The notes: generated from the letters alone by a model not told the origin. DNA of 64,000 bases from Sporosarcina aquimarina (GCF_019748715.1 NZ_JACLBZ010000033.1:124001-188000), one strand, 5' to 3'; positions 1 to 8,562 are shown, numbered from the stretch's first letter. Numbers and translations are program-made.

Positions 1-1
1 C

Positions 2-154
2 ACCGTTATTACGGTTTTATTGGTGGCGGGAAGTCTCGCTGGTTTCCTTGGAATCTTGGTAGCGGTTCCTGCTTATGCAGTCGGAAAAGTGATTGTACAA
101 AATATTTATGAACGGCGAAAAGAAATTCGCCGAGCGGCTACTAAGGAAGTGTAG
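2..154 (+). CDS. AI-2E family transporter, C-terminal fragment
   Basis: The window opens inside this gene; only its last 50 codons, ending in TAG, are present. They encode a hydrophobic segment (AGSLAGFLGILVAVPAYA) and a basic tail (YERRKEIRR). This matches the last membrane helix and cytoplasmic end of AI-2E/PerM-type permeases, which have about eight membrane spans. The substrate cannot be told; many members export small solutes or ions rather than autoinducer. A hairpin terminator follows closely. The family call rests only on this C-terminal signature. Confidence 0.65.
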   Translation, partial: TVITVLLVAGSLAGFLGILVAVPAYAVGKVIVQNIYERRKEIRRAATKEV

Positions 155-161
155 TTGCGGA

Positions 162-193
162 GCCTCCTGGTCTTATGGCTGGGAGGTTTTTTT
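162..193 (+). terminator. Rho-independent terminator after the permease
   Basis: CCTCC at 163-167 pairs with GGAGG at 182-186, followed by a run of seven T. It starts about ten bases after the stop codon of the AI-2E-type gene. Confidence 0.7.
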
Positions 194-282
194 ATTGGGT
201 TTGAGTGGCAAATTGTGTGACGAAAAAAATGGATAAACGGAGTCTTTTCGCACATTCTAATTAAAAAGAAAGGATGAATGCC

Positions 283-561
283 ATGTTAACAGAGTTCCCT
301 GTAATTCATACGAATATATGGGACGCGGTTTGGGCAGTACCTGTCGTTTTGGTAGTCGTCCTCTTGGCTACGTGGATATTTCGTTTGCCTCCCAGCTGGT
401 TGTCGACTTTGGCTACCACATTAGCATTGGGCTTGTCCGTGTTTATCAGTCATCCGGGTAATTTATCAGCTAGGATTTTCATGGGATTTTTCTATAGTGG
501 AGCTGCGATGGGTACCATTTATTCTGTGAAGCAGTCCTTTCGTGCATATCGACAGAATTGA
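283..561 (+). CDS. Small hypothetical membrane protein
   Basis: This 92-residue protein is not assigned to a family. It has a hydrophobic stretch near residues 15-32 (VPVVLVVVLLATWIF), a second near 40-55 (LATTLALGLSVFI) and a third, weaker one near 65-80. A three-helix membrane protein with a short basic tail is likely. An ATG at 274 lies on top of the AAAGGA ribosome-binding site, so the ATG at 283, seven bases beyond it, is the better start. The gene stands alone between two terminators. Confidence 0.6.
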   Translation: MLTEFPVIHTNIWDAVWAVPVVLVVVLLATWIFRLPPSWLSTLATTLALGLSVFISHPGNLSARIFMGFFYSGAAMGTIYSVKQSFRAYRQN

Positions 562-600
562 AAAACAGGCTGCCGCATAGGTGCGAGAGCCTGTTTTTGT
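561..600. terminator. Bidirectional terminator between converging genes
   Basis: AAAAACAGGCT at 561-571 pairs with AGCCTGTTTTT at 588-598. The A-rich left flank and T-rich right flank let it serve both the small membrane protein gene (plus) and the FhuF-like gene (minus). Confidence 0.8.
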
Positions 601-605
601 TCGAC

Positions 606-1313
606 TTATTTTAGTGGGCAGAATCCGCATTGCATCAAACCGGGGACATCTTTTGAAAAACAGCAAGTCTTGCGCACGGTTGTGTTCAATAAAACGGACG
701 GTTCGTAGCCGTTCAAATAGCTGGCGAATCTGGAATGAGTGGAAATACCTGTCCATAGTGAGTCATCTTTTAGTGTCTCTACATCTTCTCGTGCTTCGAT
801 TTGTGTGGAAGGATCTGAAAGCAGGACATGGTATTGCCATAACCAAAATCCGAAAATATTTTCCCATGACGTCAATGGTGAAATTGGGACAGCTGTCCGA
901 AGAGATAGGATAATTGCATGCGCCATTTCCAAAATGCTTCTAATTCTCGTTTGTCGATCTTCTTCCTCTACCGTCTGCCAATCGGATGCATCTATGAATA
1001 TACTGATGGTTCGATTGCCGAACTCTACCACTGCACCAAAGCGTAAATTATCTGGTGGTCCTTTCCACATCTCATCGTAGGCAGCTAAGTTGTACAACTG
1101 CATAGCAAAAAACATTCCGATCCTACGCATGAAAAATGAAGCTGCAATGACGTCATTTGGACTTTGGCTCACCGTCTTCATCACTTGAATTAAATCCGAA
1201 GCCTTCGAAGGATCCTGTAGATCAGTCAAGGTGAATACCGGATGCTCAGGCTCGTTTACATAGATGCTATAACTATTCAATTCTTTGATTTGGTTTGCTG
1301 TAAGAGTATTCAT
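606..1313 (-). CDS. FhuF-like (2Fe-2S) ferric-siderophore reductase family protein
   Basis: This 235-residue protein ends with Cys217-Cys218-x10-Cys229-x2-Cys232, the Cys pattern that binds the 2Fe-2S cluster in FhuF-type ferric-siderophore reductases. The body also resembles the C-terminal domain shared with IucA/IucC siderophore synthetases. The likely role is reductive release of iron from siderophores in the cytoplasm. No siderophore transport genes are nearby. The ATG has no ribosome-binding site, and a promoter ends six bases before it, so the message may be leaderless. The family call is good; the substrate is unknown. Confidence 0.75.
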   Translation of the reverse strand: MNTLTANQIKELNSYSIYVNEPEHPVFTLTDLQDPSKASDLIQVMKTVSQSPNDVIAASFFMRRIGMFFAMQLYNLAAYDEMWKGPPDNLRFGAVVEFGNRTISIFIDASDWQTVEEEDRQTRIRSILEMAHAIILSLRTAVPISPLTSWENIFGFWLWQYHVLLSDPSTQIEAREDVETLKDDSLWTGISTHSRFASYLNGYEPSVLLNTTVRKTCCFSKDVPGLMQCGFCPLK

Positions 1314-1319
1314 ACATTT

Positions 1320-1348
1320 AGTATAAGCAAATGATTTTGTAGAGGCAA
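1320..1348 (-). promoter_or_regulatory. Promoter for the FhuF-like gene, possibly leaderless
   Basis: On the minus strand a -35 TTGCCT (1343-1348) and a -10 TATACT (1320-1325) are separated by exactly 17 bases. Transcription would begin at about 1313, the A of the start codon. No ribosome-binding site precedes that ATG. Confidence 0.55.
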
Positions 1349-1373
1349 CTTGTTGGTGTTCTATTCACAGTAA

Positions 1374-1417
1374 AAAAGACAGAGTACCAGCAGGGGAGTG
1401 CTGATACTCTGTCTTTT
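1374..1417 (-). terminator. Terminator of the IclR/ABC minus-strand operon
   Basis: A long inverted repeat, AAAGACAGAGTA...TACTCTGTCTTT, forms an approximately 18-bp stem with one mismatch and a short G-rich loop. On the minus strand it is followed by a T run. It lies directly after the IclR stop codon. Confidence 0.85.
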
Positions 1418-2171
1418 AGAGAGTCAAATTATATTTTTTCATATTCCATTGCACTGTATCCCTTGTTTGTTGAAGTAAAGGTATAAATTCGGATTGCTGT
1501 GTTTTATTAATACGATAGGAAGGACCCGCTACGGTAAGAGAACCAAGAATATCACCATCAATGATCAAGGGAACAGCCATTGCGACAACGTCAGGGGTGT
1601 ACTCGTTATGGCTAATTGCATATCCATTGTTTCGTATCTGTTGAAGATCTCTTCGTAAATCATCTGGATTGGTCATGGTATTTTCTGTGTACTTGATCAA
1701 TTCACCTTGAAGTATATCTTCAATTTTATTTTCTGGAAGATGTGCAAGAATGGAGCGATACGAGGCACCAACATATAGGGGAGCCCGACTTCCAGCAGTG
1801 ACAGGGAATTTCACTTTATTTTCAGGTTCGATGACTGTCAACATTAACGTTTCATTTCCATCTAAGACCGTAAAAAATACAGATTCGCCTGTCTGATCAC
1901 ATAACTTTTGTAAATGTGGATTGATCATCTCTTGGACATTCAAATTTTCATAGAAAATGGTGCCCAATTCCCAAACAGCGGAACCAAGTTTATACTGTTT
2001 GGTGATTGGGTCTTTAGACACGAATCCATTTCTCTCTAGAGTCTCTAATATTCGATAGACATTGGTATGGTTAAGTCCCATTTCAGCCGCCAATTCTCTA
2101 CCGCCCCAGACGGTCTTTTCACGCGTAAACATCTTCAGAATGGCTAACGCCGAGTTGACTGTTTTAAGCAT
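1416..2171 (-). CDS. IclR family transcriptional regulator
   Basis: The protein has 251 residues, the usual IclR size. Residues 1-60 form a winged helix-turn-helix (NSALAILKMF, GLNHTNVYRILETL). Residues 75-250 match the IclR effector-binding domain, with the late pattern AISHNEYTPDVVAMAVPL followed by GSLTVAGPSYR. IclR proteins bind small carboxylates or aromatic metabolites and act on palindromic operators. The gene is last in the minus-strand operon, after the M20 peptidase, and has a good SD (AAGGAGTC). It is the natural candidate to act on the two composite palindromes at 8341-8364 and 8518-8541. The effector is unknown. Confidence 0.9.
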   Translation of the reverse strand: MLKTVNSALAILKMFTREKTVWGGRELAAEMGLNHTNVYRILETLERNGFVSKDPITKQYKLGSAVWELGTIFYENLNVQEMINPHLQKLCDQTGESVFFTVLDGNETLMLTVIEPENKVKFPVTAGSRAPLYVGASYRSILAHLPENKIEDILQGELIKYTENTMTNPDDLRRDLQQIRNNGYAISHNEYTPDVVAMAVPLIIDGDILGSLTVAGPSYRINKTQQSEFIPLLQQTRDTVQWNMKKYNLTL

Positions 2172-2223
2172 AGTTGACTCCTTTTGATATATTATTAACT
2201 ATTTTCCATATAAGTAAATAATA

Positions 2224-3492
2224 CTAATTGTTATGAAGGAAATCAATGGCGGCGGCTGCATATACCTTTGCACAGCGTACAATATCTTCTACTTGTACTT
2301 TTTCATTATATCCATGAATGCTAGGCAAATAAGCAGGTCCATATTGCAAGACAGGAATGTTATGATCACGGAAATGTCTCGCATCACTGCTTGCCCACTG
2401 CATAACACCGTAAGCCTCTTTTCCTGTTATAGCGCTAATATTGTCCACAATTGCACGACATACCGGATTTTCTGCAGGTGTATAATTGGCTTCGCTCTTA
2501 AAACCGAATAGTCTAATAGAGTAGCGAATATTTAAACTATCTAATTCTTGCTTTAAGTAGTCAGATACTTGCGCATGTGTCACGCCGAATGGTAATCGGC
2601 AGTCAACTTGTACTTTACAGCTTTCAGGTATGACATTGGATTTCGTACCACCGTTGATTGTGCCTACGTTTACTGTAATTTTTTCTAGAACTGGTTGATA
2701 CTTAATTCTATCTTTTTCTACCTCTTCCATATAGCGTTTTGAAACTTCAATTAAGGGCTGTATTTCTTTCGGAATATGTATATCTAACTCCCATAATCCC
2801 TGTATTTTTTCAATAGCCTTGATTGCATCTGTTATTGCATTGTTACCTGCGAGTGGAGAAAGACTGCCATGTCCGGGTTCACCGAAAACTTCAAGTTCGA
2901 ACCAGTAAGATCCCTTTTGACCGATAGTAGGATTTAAAGGGGAGGAGGGTTCCGCGATAAGAGCGCCATCTCCAGTGACTAACTTTCTTTCAAGTAACCA
3001 AGGTACACCATATTCTCCTCCTGTTTCTTCGTCAGGAACAATAGCGAGTGTTAATTTTCCCGGCAGCTCGATATTCAATCGTTTGAACAAACCAAAAACG
3101 AAAATCAATCCTGCTAATCCTGCTTTCATATCACTGGCGCCACGACCCAACATCCATCCATCCCTGATCTCCCCAGAGAATGGATTGAAATCCCATTTCG
3201 AAAGATCACCAGCCGGGACTACATCAGTATGTCCGCAATAGACCAGTTCCTTGCCGTCGCCGGCACCTTGAGAAGCTAATAGGTTATACATCTTGTCAGC
3301 AGACTCATGCCAGTCTAACTCAACATTGGATTCTTTCAAGTAATCTGCAATGAATTGACTTATTTCTGTGGAATCTCCAGGGGGATTTTCACTGGGGATT
3401 TGAATTAATGAACTGCATAGTTGCAGCAGCTCATTTTTATTCTTTTCCACTTCATCAATTACGAATTGTTTTAAGGCTTCCAAATTAGTCAT
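2224..3492 (-). CDS. M20 family metallopeptidase (ArgE/DapE/ACY1-like)
   Basis: The protein has 422 residues. Zinc-site motifs are visible: His88 in YCGHTDVVPAG, Asp121 in GRGASDMKAG, the catalytic and bridging Glu pair at 155-156 (PDEETGGEYG), and a later metal-binding His in PSIHGYNEKV. These enzymes cut amide bonds of N-acyl amino acids, dipeptides or succinyl-diaminopimelate in the cytoplasm. Its start overlaps the DUF1177 stop (TAATG), so the two are translationally coupled. In this cluster it probably splits an imported amide or peptide. The exact substrate cannot be read from sequence. Confidence 0.9.
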   Translation of the reverse strand: MTNLEALKQFVIDEVEKNKNELLQLCSSLIQIPSENPPGDSTEISQFIADYLKESNVELDWHESADKMYNLLASQGAGDGKELVYCGHTDVVPAGDLSKWDFNPFSGEIRDGWMLGRGASDMKAGLAGLIFVFGLFKRLNIELPGKLTLAIVPDEETGGEYGVPWLLERKLVTGDGALIAEPSSPLNPTIGQKGSYWFELEVFGEPGHGSLSPLAGNNAITDAIKAIEKIQGLWELDIHIPKEIQPLIEVSKRYMEEVEKDRIKYQPVLEKITVNVGTINGGTKSNVIPESCKVQVDCRLPFGVTHAQVSDYLKQELDSLNIRYSIRLFGFKSEANYTPAENPVCRAIVDNISAITGKEAYGVMQWASSDARHFRDHNIPVLQYGPAYLPSIHGYNEKVQVEDIVRCAKVYAAAAIDFLHNN

Positions 3493-4439
3493 TAAGCATT
3501 TACCTCGTTTCCTTTAGTTTGCAAATGGGTCATTTTTCCGTAAAGGGCTTCAAGATGCTCAAATTCTTTCTCGTCAAAAAATGAACATTTTCCTTCGCCA
3601 TAATACTTTGCAACTTCAATGGCATAGCGGACAGCTTGTTCTACATCTGTTGGGTGTGTTGCTCCTGTTGAACAGCCTGCCACAGCGGTTTGAGTTGTTA
3701 GTGCAACCCCTACTACTGGACTTGTGGTAGCAACTGCTGGTTGTAAGATGCTGTTTACATGGTATACGCCGTTGCCGTATGGTGTAATATCTTGTGTTGT
3801 AATTGGTAGTGTGACGGGTAAAATACCAGCAGATTGAGTATATAAATGTAAAAGGTCATTACTGACTTTTAAGATATAGCCTTCTTTCACAGTGGGAGTG
3901 ATTGCAAATCCTTTATGATTCGTAATCATATTTCCTTTTGTTGTGTCGATTGAAAGAATTGCATCCATTTCTTTTGTTACTTCATGCTGGTTCATCTCTA
4001 AAATGTCTACTGGCGATCCCATAAATGGAACCGGGTCATGTGGAGAAGTTGGAGCTACGGGACAAATATGAGTCGTTAAAATAACATCTCCTTGTAAACG
4101 ATCCCCTTTATTACTCATATCTAATAATTTTGCTGCTGTCGACATACTGGCAAGCGCCCCATCTCCATCTGATACAAAGCCAGTCATTTCAGGACGAGCG
4201 CCAATACCACCTAAGCGTCCGATAATACCTAGTGTTTTCGCTGAACCACCGTTTGTTTTACCGTTTACACCGGGAATGGTCACCTTAATGAAGTCAGTAG
4301 ATCCTTTTTCTCCAAATACAGTTTGAACAGAAACAGTGGCAGACGGCGAAATTTTTTGTAAATAGCTTTTCACCTCTTCGCCTGAAACAGAATGATCATC
4401 CATAACCTCTAATAGTTCTACTACGTGTTTTAATGACAT
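3492..4439 (-). CDS. DUF1177 domain-containing protein
   Basis: This 315-residue protein matches DUF1177 over its full length as remembered, with hallmarks such as GEKGSTDFIKVTIPG, IIGRLGGIGARPEMTGFVSDGDGA, LTTHICPVAPTSPHDPVPFM, ITTQDITPYGNG and VAGCSTGATHPTDV. The function of the family is not established. Conserved His, Asp and Cys residues and the link to peptidases and AroM-type proteins suggest a hydrolase-like or metal-binding role, which is inference. It sits between the ABC ATPase genes and the M20 peptidase gene, and is coupled to the latter by a one-base overlap. Confidence 0.85.
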   Translation of the reverse strand: MSLKHVVELLEVMDDHSVSGEEVKSYLQKISPSATVSVQTVFGEKGSTDFIKVTIPGVNGKTNGGSAKTLGIIGRLGGIGARPEMTGFVSDGDGALASMSTAAKLLDMSNKGDRLQGDVILTTHICPVAPTSPHDPVPFMGSPVDILEMNQHEVTKEMDAILSIDTTKGNMITNHKGFAITPTVKEGYILKVSNDLLHLYTQSAGILPVTLPITTQDITPYGNGVYHVNSILQPAVATTSPVVGVALTTQTAVAGCSTGATHPTDVEQAVRYAIEVAKYYGEGKCSFFDEKEFEHLEALYGKMTHLQTKGNEVNA

Positions 4440-4456
4440 TTATTATTCCTCCATTT

Positions 4457-5425
4457 TTAATATAGGTGACAAGAAACTTTGTTGCCTTCATTTAATTCTT
4501 GTAGTTCAGGCCGTGTATTTTTACAGATATCCATTACAAAAGGGCAGCGTTTGTGAAAATGGCAGCCTGTAGGTGGATTTACAGGACTTGGAACATCCCC
4601 TTTTAAAATAATCCTTTCTCGTTGCTCAAAGGGATTCTCTTTTGGAATAGCAGAAAGAAGCGCCTTTGTATAAGGATGTTTAGGATCCTCATAAATTTCT
4701 TGGAATGTACCAGTTTCTACGACTTTACCTAGATACATAACCGCAATTCTGTCACACATGTAACGAACAACATTCAAATCGTGCGAGATAAATATATAGG
4801 TTAAATTGAATTCTTTTTGAAGGCTTTTCAGCAAGTTAATAACCTGTGCCTGAACGGATACGTCAAGTGCTGAAACAGGCTCATCACAGATAATGACATC
4901 AGGATTTAAGGTCAACGCTCTAGCAATGTTGATCCGTTGCTTTTGACCACCCGAAAATTCATGCGGATATCTGCTGGCATGATAACTACTTAAACCTACA
5001 ATTTCCAATAGTTCATGCACACGTTTTCTGCGACTTTCTTTCGTACCAATCTTATGAATAACTAACGGTTCAGCAATTAATGATTCAATAGTTTTACGTG
5101 GATCTAATGAAGCGTCGGGATTTTGGAATACCATCTGAATGGATTTCCGGGCGCTGCGAATTTCTTTAATGCCAAGAGAAGCCAAGTCTTTTCCTTTAAA
5201 CTCGACAGATCCCGAAGTCGGACTGATGAGCTGATTAATCAATCGTGCTAGTGTCGACTTTCCGCAGCCTGATTCACCTACGATTCCGAGAGTTTCTCCT
5301 TTGAATACATCGAAACTTACCCCATCTACAGCTTTGACGCTTTGTGTAGATTTTTTAAAAGGCATTGGATCCAAAATAGGGAAGTGTTTCTTTAAATTTG
5401 TCGCTTTAATAATTGTCTCAGTCAA
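4457..5425 (-). CDS. Oligopeptide/dipeptide ABC transporter ATP-binding protein (OppF/DppF type)
   Basis: This ATPase powers uptake by the adjacent permease pair. It has a Walker A (GESGCGKST, about residues 50-58), the signature FSGGQKQR, the Walker B CDEPVSALD, and the OppF-type C-terminal Cys region (GCHFHKRCPF...C...SCH). The chosen start is TTG at 5425: a strong GGAGGG lies eight bases before it, and an ATG further upstream would place the SD within the coding region. The first eight bases overlap the end of the upstream ATPase gene (TTGACTGA), so translation is coupled. Length (322 residues) is normal. Confidence 0.92.
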   Translation of the reverse strand: MTETIIKATNLKKHFPILDPMPFKKSTQSVKAVDGVSFDVFKGETLGIVGESGCGKSTLARLINQLISPTSGSVEFKGKDLASLGIKEIRSARKSIQMVFQNPDASLDPRKTIESLIAEPLVIHKIGTKESRRKRVHELLEIVGLSSYHASRYPHEFSGGQKQRINIARALTLNPDVIICDEPVSALDVSVQAQVINLLKSLQKEFNLTYIFISHDLNVVRYMCDRIAVMYLGKVVETGTFQEIYEDPKHPYTKALLSAIPKENPFEQRERIILKGDVPSPVNPPTGCHFHKRCPFVMDICKNTRPELQELNEGNKVSCHLY

Positions 5426-6431
5426 CGAACATTCCCTCCTTCTTCTCCAATCGACTTGTTTCATGTTGAAAATGGCAGGCAGCAAAGTGTCCTGGCTCTA
5501 CTTCGATATATTCAGGTTTTTTCGTGTGACAAACTTCCTCACTGTAAGGGCAACGATCTACAAACGGACAGCCAAGTACGGGTTTCCGCAAATCTGGCGG
5601 ACTCCCTGGAATCGCCGGTAATTTTTCATTGTGCTGAACGTCTGTTGTGATTTGTGATTCAAGCAGTCCCCACGTATAAGGGTGTAATGGATTCTTGAAA
5701 ATAGTTTCTACTGATCCAGATTCCACCGTAGTTCCGGCGTACATTACAATGATGTTGTCACACATTTCCCAGACAACACCTAGATCATGTGTGATCATGA
5801 TGATGGCTGTATCGTTTGTCTGTTGCAGATCTTTCATTAGCTCTAATATTTGCGCTTGTACCGTCACATCAAGTGCCGTTGTTGGTTCATCAGCAATCAA
5901 TAACTTGGGATTACAGGATAAAGCAATTGCTATCATAGCCCGCTGACGCATGCCGCCAGAAAATTCATGCGGATACATATCAATGCGTTTCTCTGGTTCA
6001 GGTATGCCAACCGTTTTCAACATCGCAATGGCTTCCAGTCGGGCTTCTTTCTTAGATATTTTTTTATGCTGTCGAATAGCTTCAATAATTTGATTTCCTA
6101 CTGTGAAAACAGGATTCAAGCTAGTCATCGGATCTTGGAAAATCATAGCGATTTCATTTCCACGAATAGATCTCATTTCTTTTTTGGACAATGTTAATAA
6201 ATCGATACCGTTAAATAGAATTTTACCATTGCTGATCTTGCCTGGAGGTGAGGGAATGAGTTGCATCAAAGCAGTAGCTGTTACACTTTTGCCTGAACCT
6301 GATTCCCCTACAATTCCTAACGTCTCTTTTTTCTTCAATGTCAGATTCACACCGTTAACGGCTTTGACAGTAGAAGAGGAAGAGCGGAATTCCACATCTA
6401 AGTCTTCTATGGATAGCAAATTTTCCGACAT
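5418..6431 (-). CDS. Oligopeptide/dipeptide ABC transporter ATP-binding protein (OppD/DppD type)
   Basis: This 337-residue protein has a Walker A (GESGSGKS, residues 42-49), the signature FSGGMRQR, the Walker B IADEPTTALDV, a switch His in MITHDLGVV, and a C-terminal Cys-rich segment (GCPFVDRCPY...C...AACH) typical of OppD/DppD. It pairs with the OppF-type protein as the second ATPase. It lies 18 bases downstream of the DppC-type permease gene and overlaps the next ATPase gene by eight bases. Confidence 0.93.
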   Translation of the reverse strand: MSENLLSIEDLDVEFRSSSSTVKAVNGVNLTLKKKETLGIVGESGSGKSVTATALMQLIPSPPGKISNGKILFNGIDLLTLSKKEMRSIRGNEIAMIFQDPMTSLNPVFTVGNQIIEAIRQHKKISKKEARLEAIAMLKTVGIPEPEKRIDMYPHEFSGGMRQRAMIAIALSCNPKLLIADEPTTALDVTVQAQILELMKDLQQTNDTAIIMITHDLGVVWEMCDNIIVMYAGTTVESGSVETIFKNPLHPYTWGLLESQITTDVQHNEKLPAIPGSPPDLRKPVLGCPFVDRCPYSEEVCHTKKPEYIEVEPGHFAACHFQHETSRLEKKEGMFVD

Positions 6432-6449
6432 TTTAATTCCTCCTATCAG

Positions 6450-7349
6450 TTACACTCGCATCTTTGGATCAAGAGCATCCCTTAAGCCGTCACCAAATAA
6501 GTTAATACCTAAAACTGTAATCAGAATGGCGAGTCCTGAGAATGTAGCCATTTGCGGGTTTAATACTAAGAAGTCTTTGCCGTCTTTCAAGATACTTCCC
6601 CATGAAGCAGTAGGGGGTTGAACGCCGAGACCCAGGAAACTTAGCGCAGCCTCTGAAATGATGGCGCCTGCCACACTCATAGTTCCATAAACGATAAGCG
6701 GTGCTAAACAGTTTGGCAGCACATGCTGAAATAAAATTCGTGAATGGGTAGCTCCAAGAGAATGTGTGACTTCGATATATTCTTCTTCTTTCACACTAAG
6801 TACTTGTCCCCGAACGATTCTTGCAAAGCCGGGGATATTTGCAATACCAATCGCGATAATTACATTCACAAGTCCTTGACCGAGTACAGTCATTAGTGTA
6901 ATTGCTAGAAGAATGAATGGGAATGCGAACAGTCCATCCATTGTACGCATAATGATGGAATCGAGTTTTCCGCCAAAATAACCGGAAATCAAACCTAGAA
7001 ATGTACCTAAAATAGCACCAAATAAAACAGCTGATACTCCAACGATTAATGAAATTCTAGCTCCATATACTAGACGACTAAATAAATCACGTCCGTAATT
7101 GTCTGTCCCTAAAAAATGTCCGTCAGCTCCTATCGGTTTCAAAGAGTTCCCAACATTCATTTCGTTCGGTGGATGCGTAGCAATGAAAGGTGCAAAGATA
7201 GCTACAAGAATCATTAGTATGGTAACAGCCAAGCCAATCGCAGCTAATTTGTTTTTCAATAACTTTTTTAAGAATACTTTTTCGTTAACAGGTAAATTTC
7301 CTTCTTCTATAGCAATAGTTTCAGGAGTATTCGGTTGGACATTCATCAT
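6450..7349 (-). CDS. ABC transporter permease (OppC/DppC type)
   Basis: The 299-residue protein has an N-terminal cytoplasmic tail, a first helix near residues 35-55, a domain with GTDNYGRDLFSRLVYGAR, then about five helices. The cytoplasmic coupling loop reads EYIEVTHSLGATHSRILFQHVLPN, the EAA-like motif that contacts the ATPases. GLGVQPPTASWG is typical of OppC/DppC. The start overlaps the stop of the DppB-type gene by one base (TAATG). It moves the ligand across the membrane together with that protein. Confidence 0.93.
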   Translation of the reverse strand: MMNVQPNTPETIAIEEGNLPVNEKVFLKKLLKNKLAAIGLAVTILMILVAIFAPFIATHPPNEMNVGNSLKPIGADGHFLGTDNYGRDLFSRLVYGARISLIVGVSAVLFGAILGTFLGLISGYFGGKLDSIIMRTMDGLFAFPFILLAITLMTVLGQGLVNVIIAIGIANIPGFARIVRGQVLSVKEEEYIEVTHSLGATHSRILFQHVLPNCLAPLIVYGTMSVAGAIISEAALSFLGLGVQPPTASWGSILKDGKDFLVLNPQMATFSGLAILITVLGINLFGDGLRDALDPKMRV

Positions 7350-8314
7350 TACTGTCCTCCTCCTTTGCTAGATTCATAATTGACTCTTGGATTTACAACT
7401 TTATATAGGATATCGACGAGTAAGTTCACTAATACGAAAATAATAGCAATGAATAGAACGGTCCCCTGAACTACGACGAAATCACGTTTGTCGATTGCAT
7501 CGACGATAAGTCGGCCCATGCCCGGCCAGCTGAAAATTGTTTCTGTTAGAACAGCACCACCTAATAGCATGGAGATTTGCATACCTAGGACGGTCAAAAT
7601 AGGTGTTAAGGCATTTTTTAATACGTGTTTTGAAATAACCCAAAACTCGGCAACGCCTTTTGCACGTGCAGTCTTAATGTACTCTTGTGAAATAACTTCC
7701 AACATGCTCGATCGGGTGATTCTGGCGAAGGTTGCCATAGGAATCGTAGCAAGAGTAATACTCGGGAGTATGAGGTGCTTTATATATGAAAGTAAACCAT
7801 CGTCGAGTGTTCCCATTCCTGTTGCGGGGAACCACCCCAAGTTCACACTGAAGAATAGAACCAGCATAACTCCTAGCCAAAATATTGGCATCGAAACCCC
7901 AAGTAATGAGACAAGCATGACGCCATAGTCTAGCGCGGAGTTTTGACGTGCAGCTGAGATCATGCCAGCAGGAATCCCGATGAGTAACGCAATGACCAAT
8001 GCAGCTAAAGCTAGAATCACGGTATTCGGAAAACGTTCCATTATTAATTGGGCAACAGGTTGGTTATAACTTAAGGAAGTTCCAAAGTCACCTTGTAATA
8101 AACCCAAAAGGTAATCAAGGAACTGTTTATAAAGCGGTTGATCCAGTCCTAGTTGTGTAGTTAATTTTTCAATATCTTCTACGCTTGCTGTTGGTCCTAA
8201 CATTACAGCAGCGGGATTACCGGGGATCAGTCGTGTAATGATGAATACAATTACTGCTACTACAAAAACTGTAGGAAGTAAGTCGAATAATCGTTTGATT
8301 ATATATTTCCCCAT
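7349..8314 (-). CDS. ABC transporter permease (OppB/DppB type)
   Basis: This is a 321-residue membrane protein with six predicted helices. It opens with MGKYIIKRLFDLLPTVFVVAVIVF, then RLIPGNPAAVMLGP and the OppB/DppB hallmarks PLYKQFLDYL and GDFGTSLSYNQPV. The coupling loop is EYIKTARAKGV and the C-terminal part has TETIFSWPGMGRL. It is the first gene of the minus-strand operon, transcribed from a promoter at 8373-8401 with a candidate operator between that promoter and the start codon. Confidence 0.93.
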   Translation of the reverse strand: MGKYIIKRLFDLLPTVFVVAVIVFIITRLIPGNPAAVMLGPTASVEDIEKLTTQLGLDQPLYKQFLDYLLGLLQGDFGTSLSYNQPVAQLIMERFPNTVILALAALVIALLIGIPAGMISAARQNSALDYGVMLVSLLGVSMPIFWLGVMLVLFFSVNLGWFPATGMGTLDDGLLSYIKHLILPSITLATIPMATFARITRSSMLEVISQEYIKTARAKGVAEFWVISKHVLKNALTPILTVLGMQISMLLGGAVLTETIFSWPGMGRLIVDAIDKRDFVVVQGTVLFIAIIFVLVNLLVDILYKVVNPRVNYESSKGGGQ

Positions 8315-8340
8315 GCGCCTTCACCTCTGTTTCTTAAATT

Positions 8341-8364
8341 TGAACCACTGGTTCACAATGTGAA
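8341..8364. promoter_or_regulatory. Composite palindromic operator, copy 1 (minus-arm side)
   Basis: Two overlapping perfect palindromes are present: TGAACCA-C-TGGTTCA (8341-8355) and TTCACA-A-TGTGAA (8352-8364). The element lies downstream of the minus-strand promoter and 27 bases before the dppB-like start codon. A near copy lies at 8518-8541. It is the likely site of the IclR protein encoded at 1416-2171, which is inference from position and symmetry. Confidence 0.6.
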
Positions 8365-8372
8365 TATTCGTA

Positions 8373-8401
8373 ATTCTAGCATTGTTAGAATTGAAAGTAA
8401 A
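8373..8401 (-). promoter_or_regulatory. Promoter of the ABC/DUF1177/M20/IclR operon
   Basis: On the minus strand, -35 TTTACT (8396-8401) and -10 TAGAAT (8373-8378) are separated by 17 bases. The start point would fall near 8366, just ahead of the composite palindrome. Confidence 0.55.
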
Positions 8402-8470
8402 TAGTAAATTTTCTGTTCCCATAATTGTGTTGTTAAGTTTATGAAGGATCAGAATATTTGAAATTACCTC

Positions 8471-8499
8471 TTTACACGAAAAGATCTCTGTGATAGATT
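8471..8499 (+). promoter_or_regulatory. Promoter of the binding-protein/amidohydrolase operon
   Basis: -35 TTTACA (8471-8476) and -10 TAGATT (8494-8499) are 17 bases apart. The start point would be near 8506, again just ahead of a composite palindrome (8518-8541). This mirrors the minus-strand promoter. Confidence 0.55.
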
Positions 8500-8517
8500 A
8501 TTAACTATCTTAATCGG

Positions 8518-8541
8518 TGAATCATTGGTTCACAATATGAA
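8518..8541. promoter_or_regulatory. Composite palindromic operator, copy 2 (plus-arm side)
   Basis: TGAATCATTGGTTCA (8518-8532) runs into TTCACAATATGAA (8529-8541). It matches copy 1 at 21 of 24 positions without gaps, and each half-palindrome carries one mismatch. It lies between promoter and ribosome-binding site of the binding-protein gene, where a bound repressor would block transcription. Confidence 0.6.
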
Positions 8542-8562
8542 ACAGAGGGAAGTGGGAGAGAG

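Noticed and set aside
466-1080. Several open frames opposite or across the small membrane protein and FhuF-like genes
   Set aside because: They are frame shadows without SD, with Cys/His-rich and poorly protein-like composition, opposite better supported genes.
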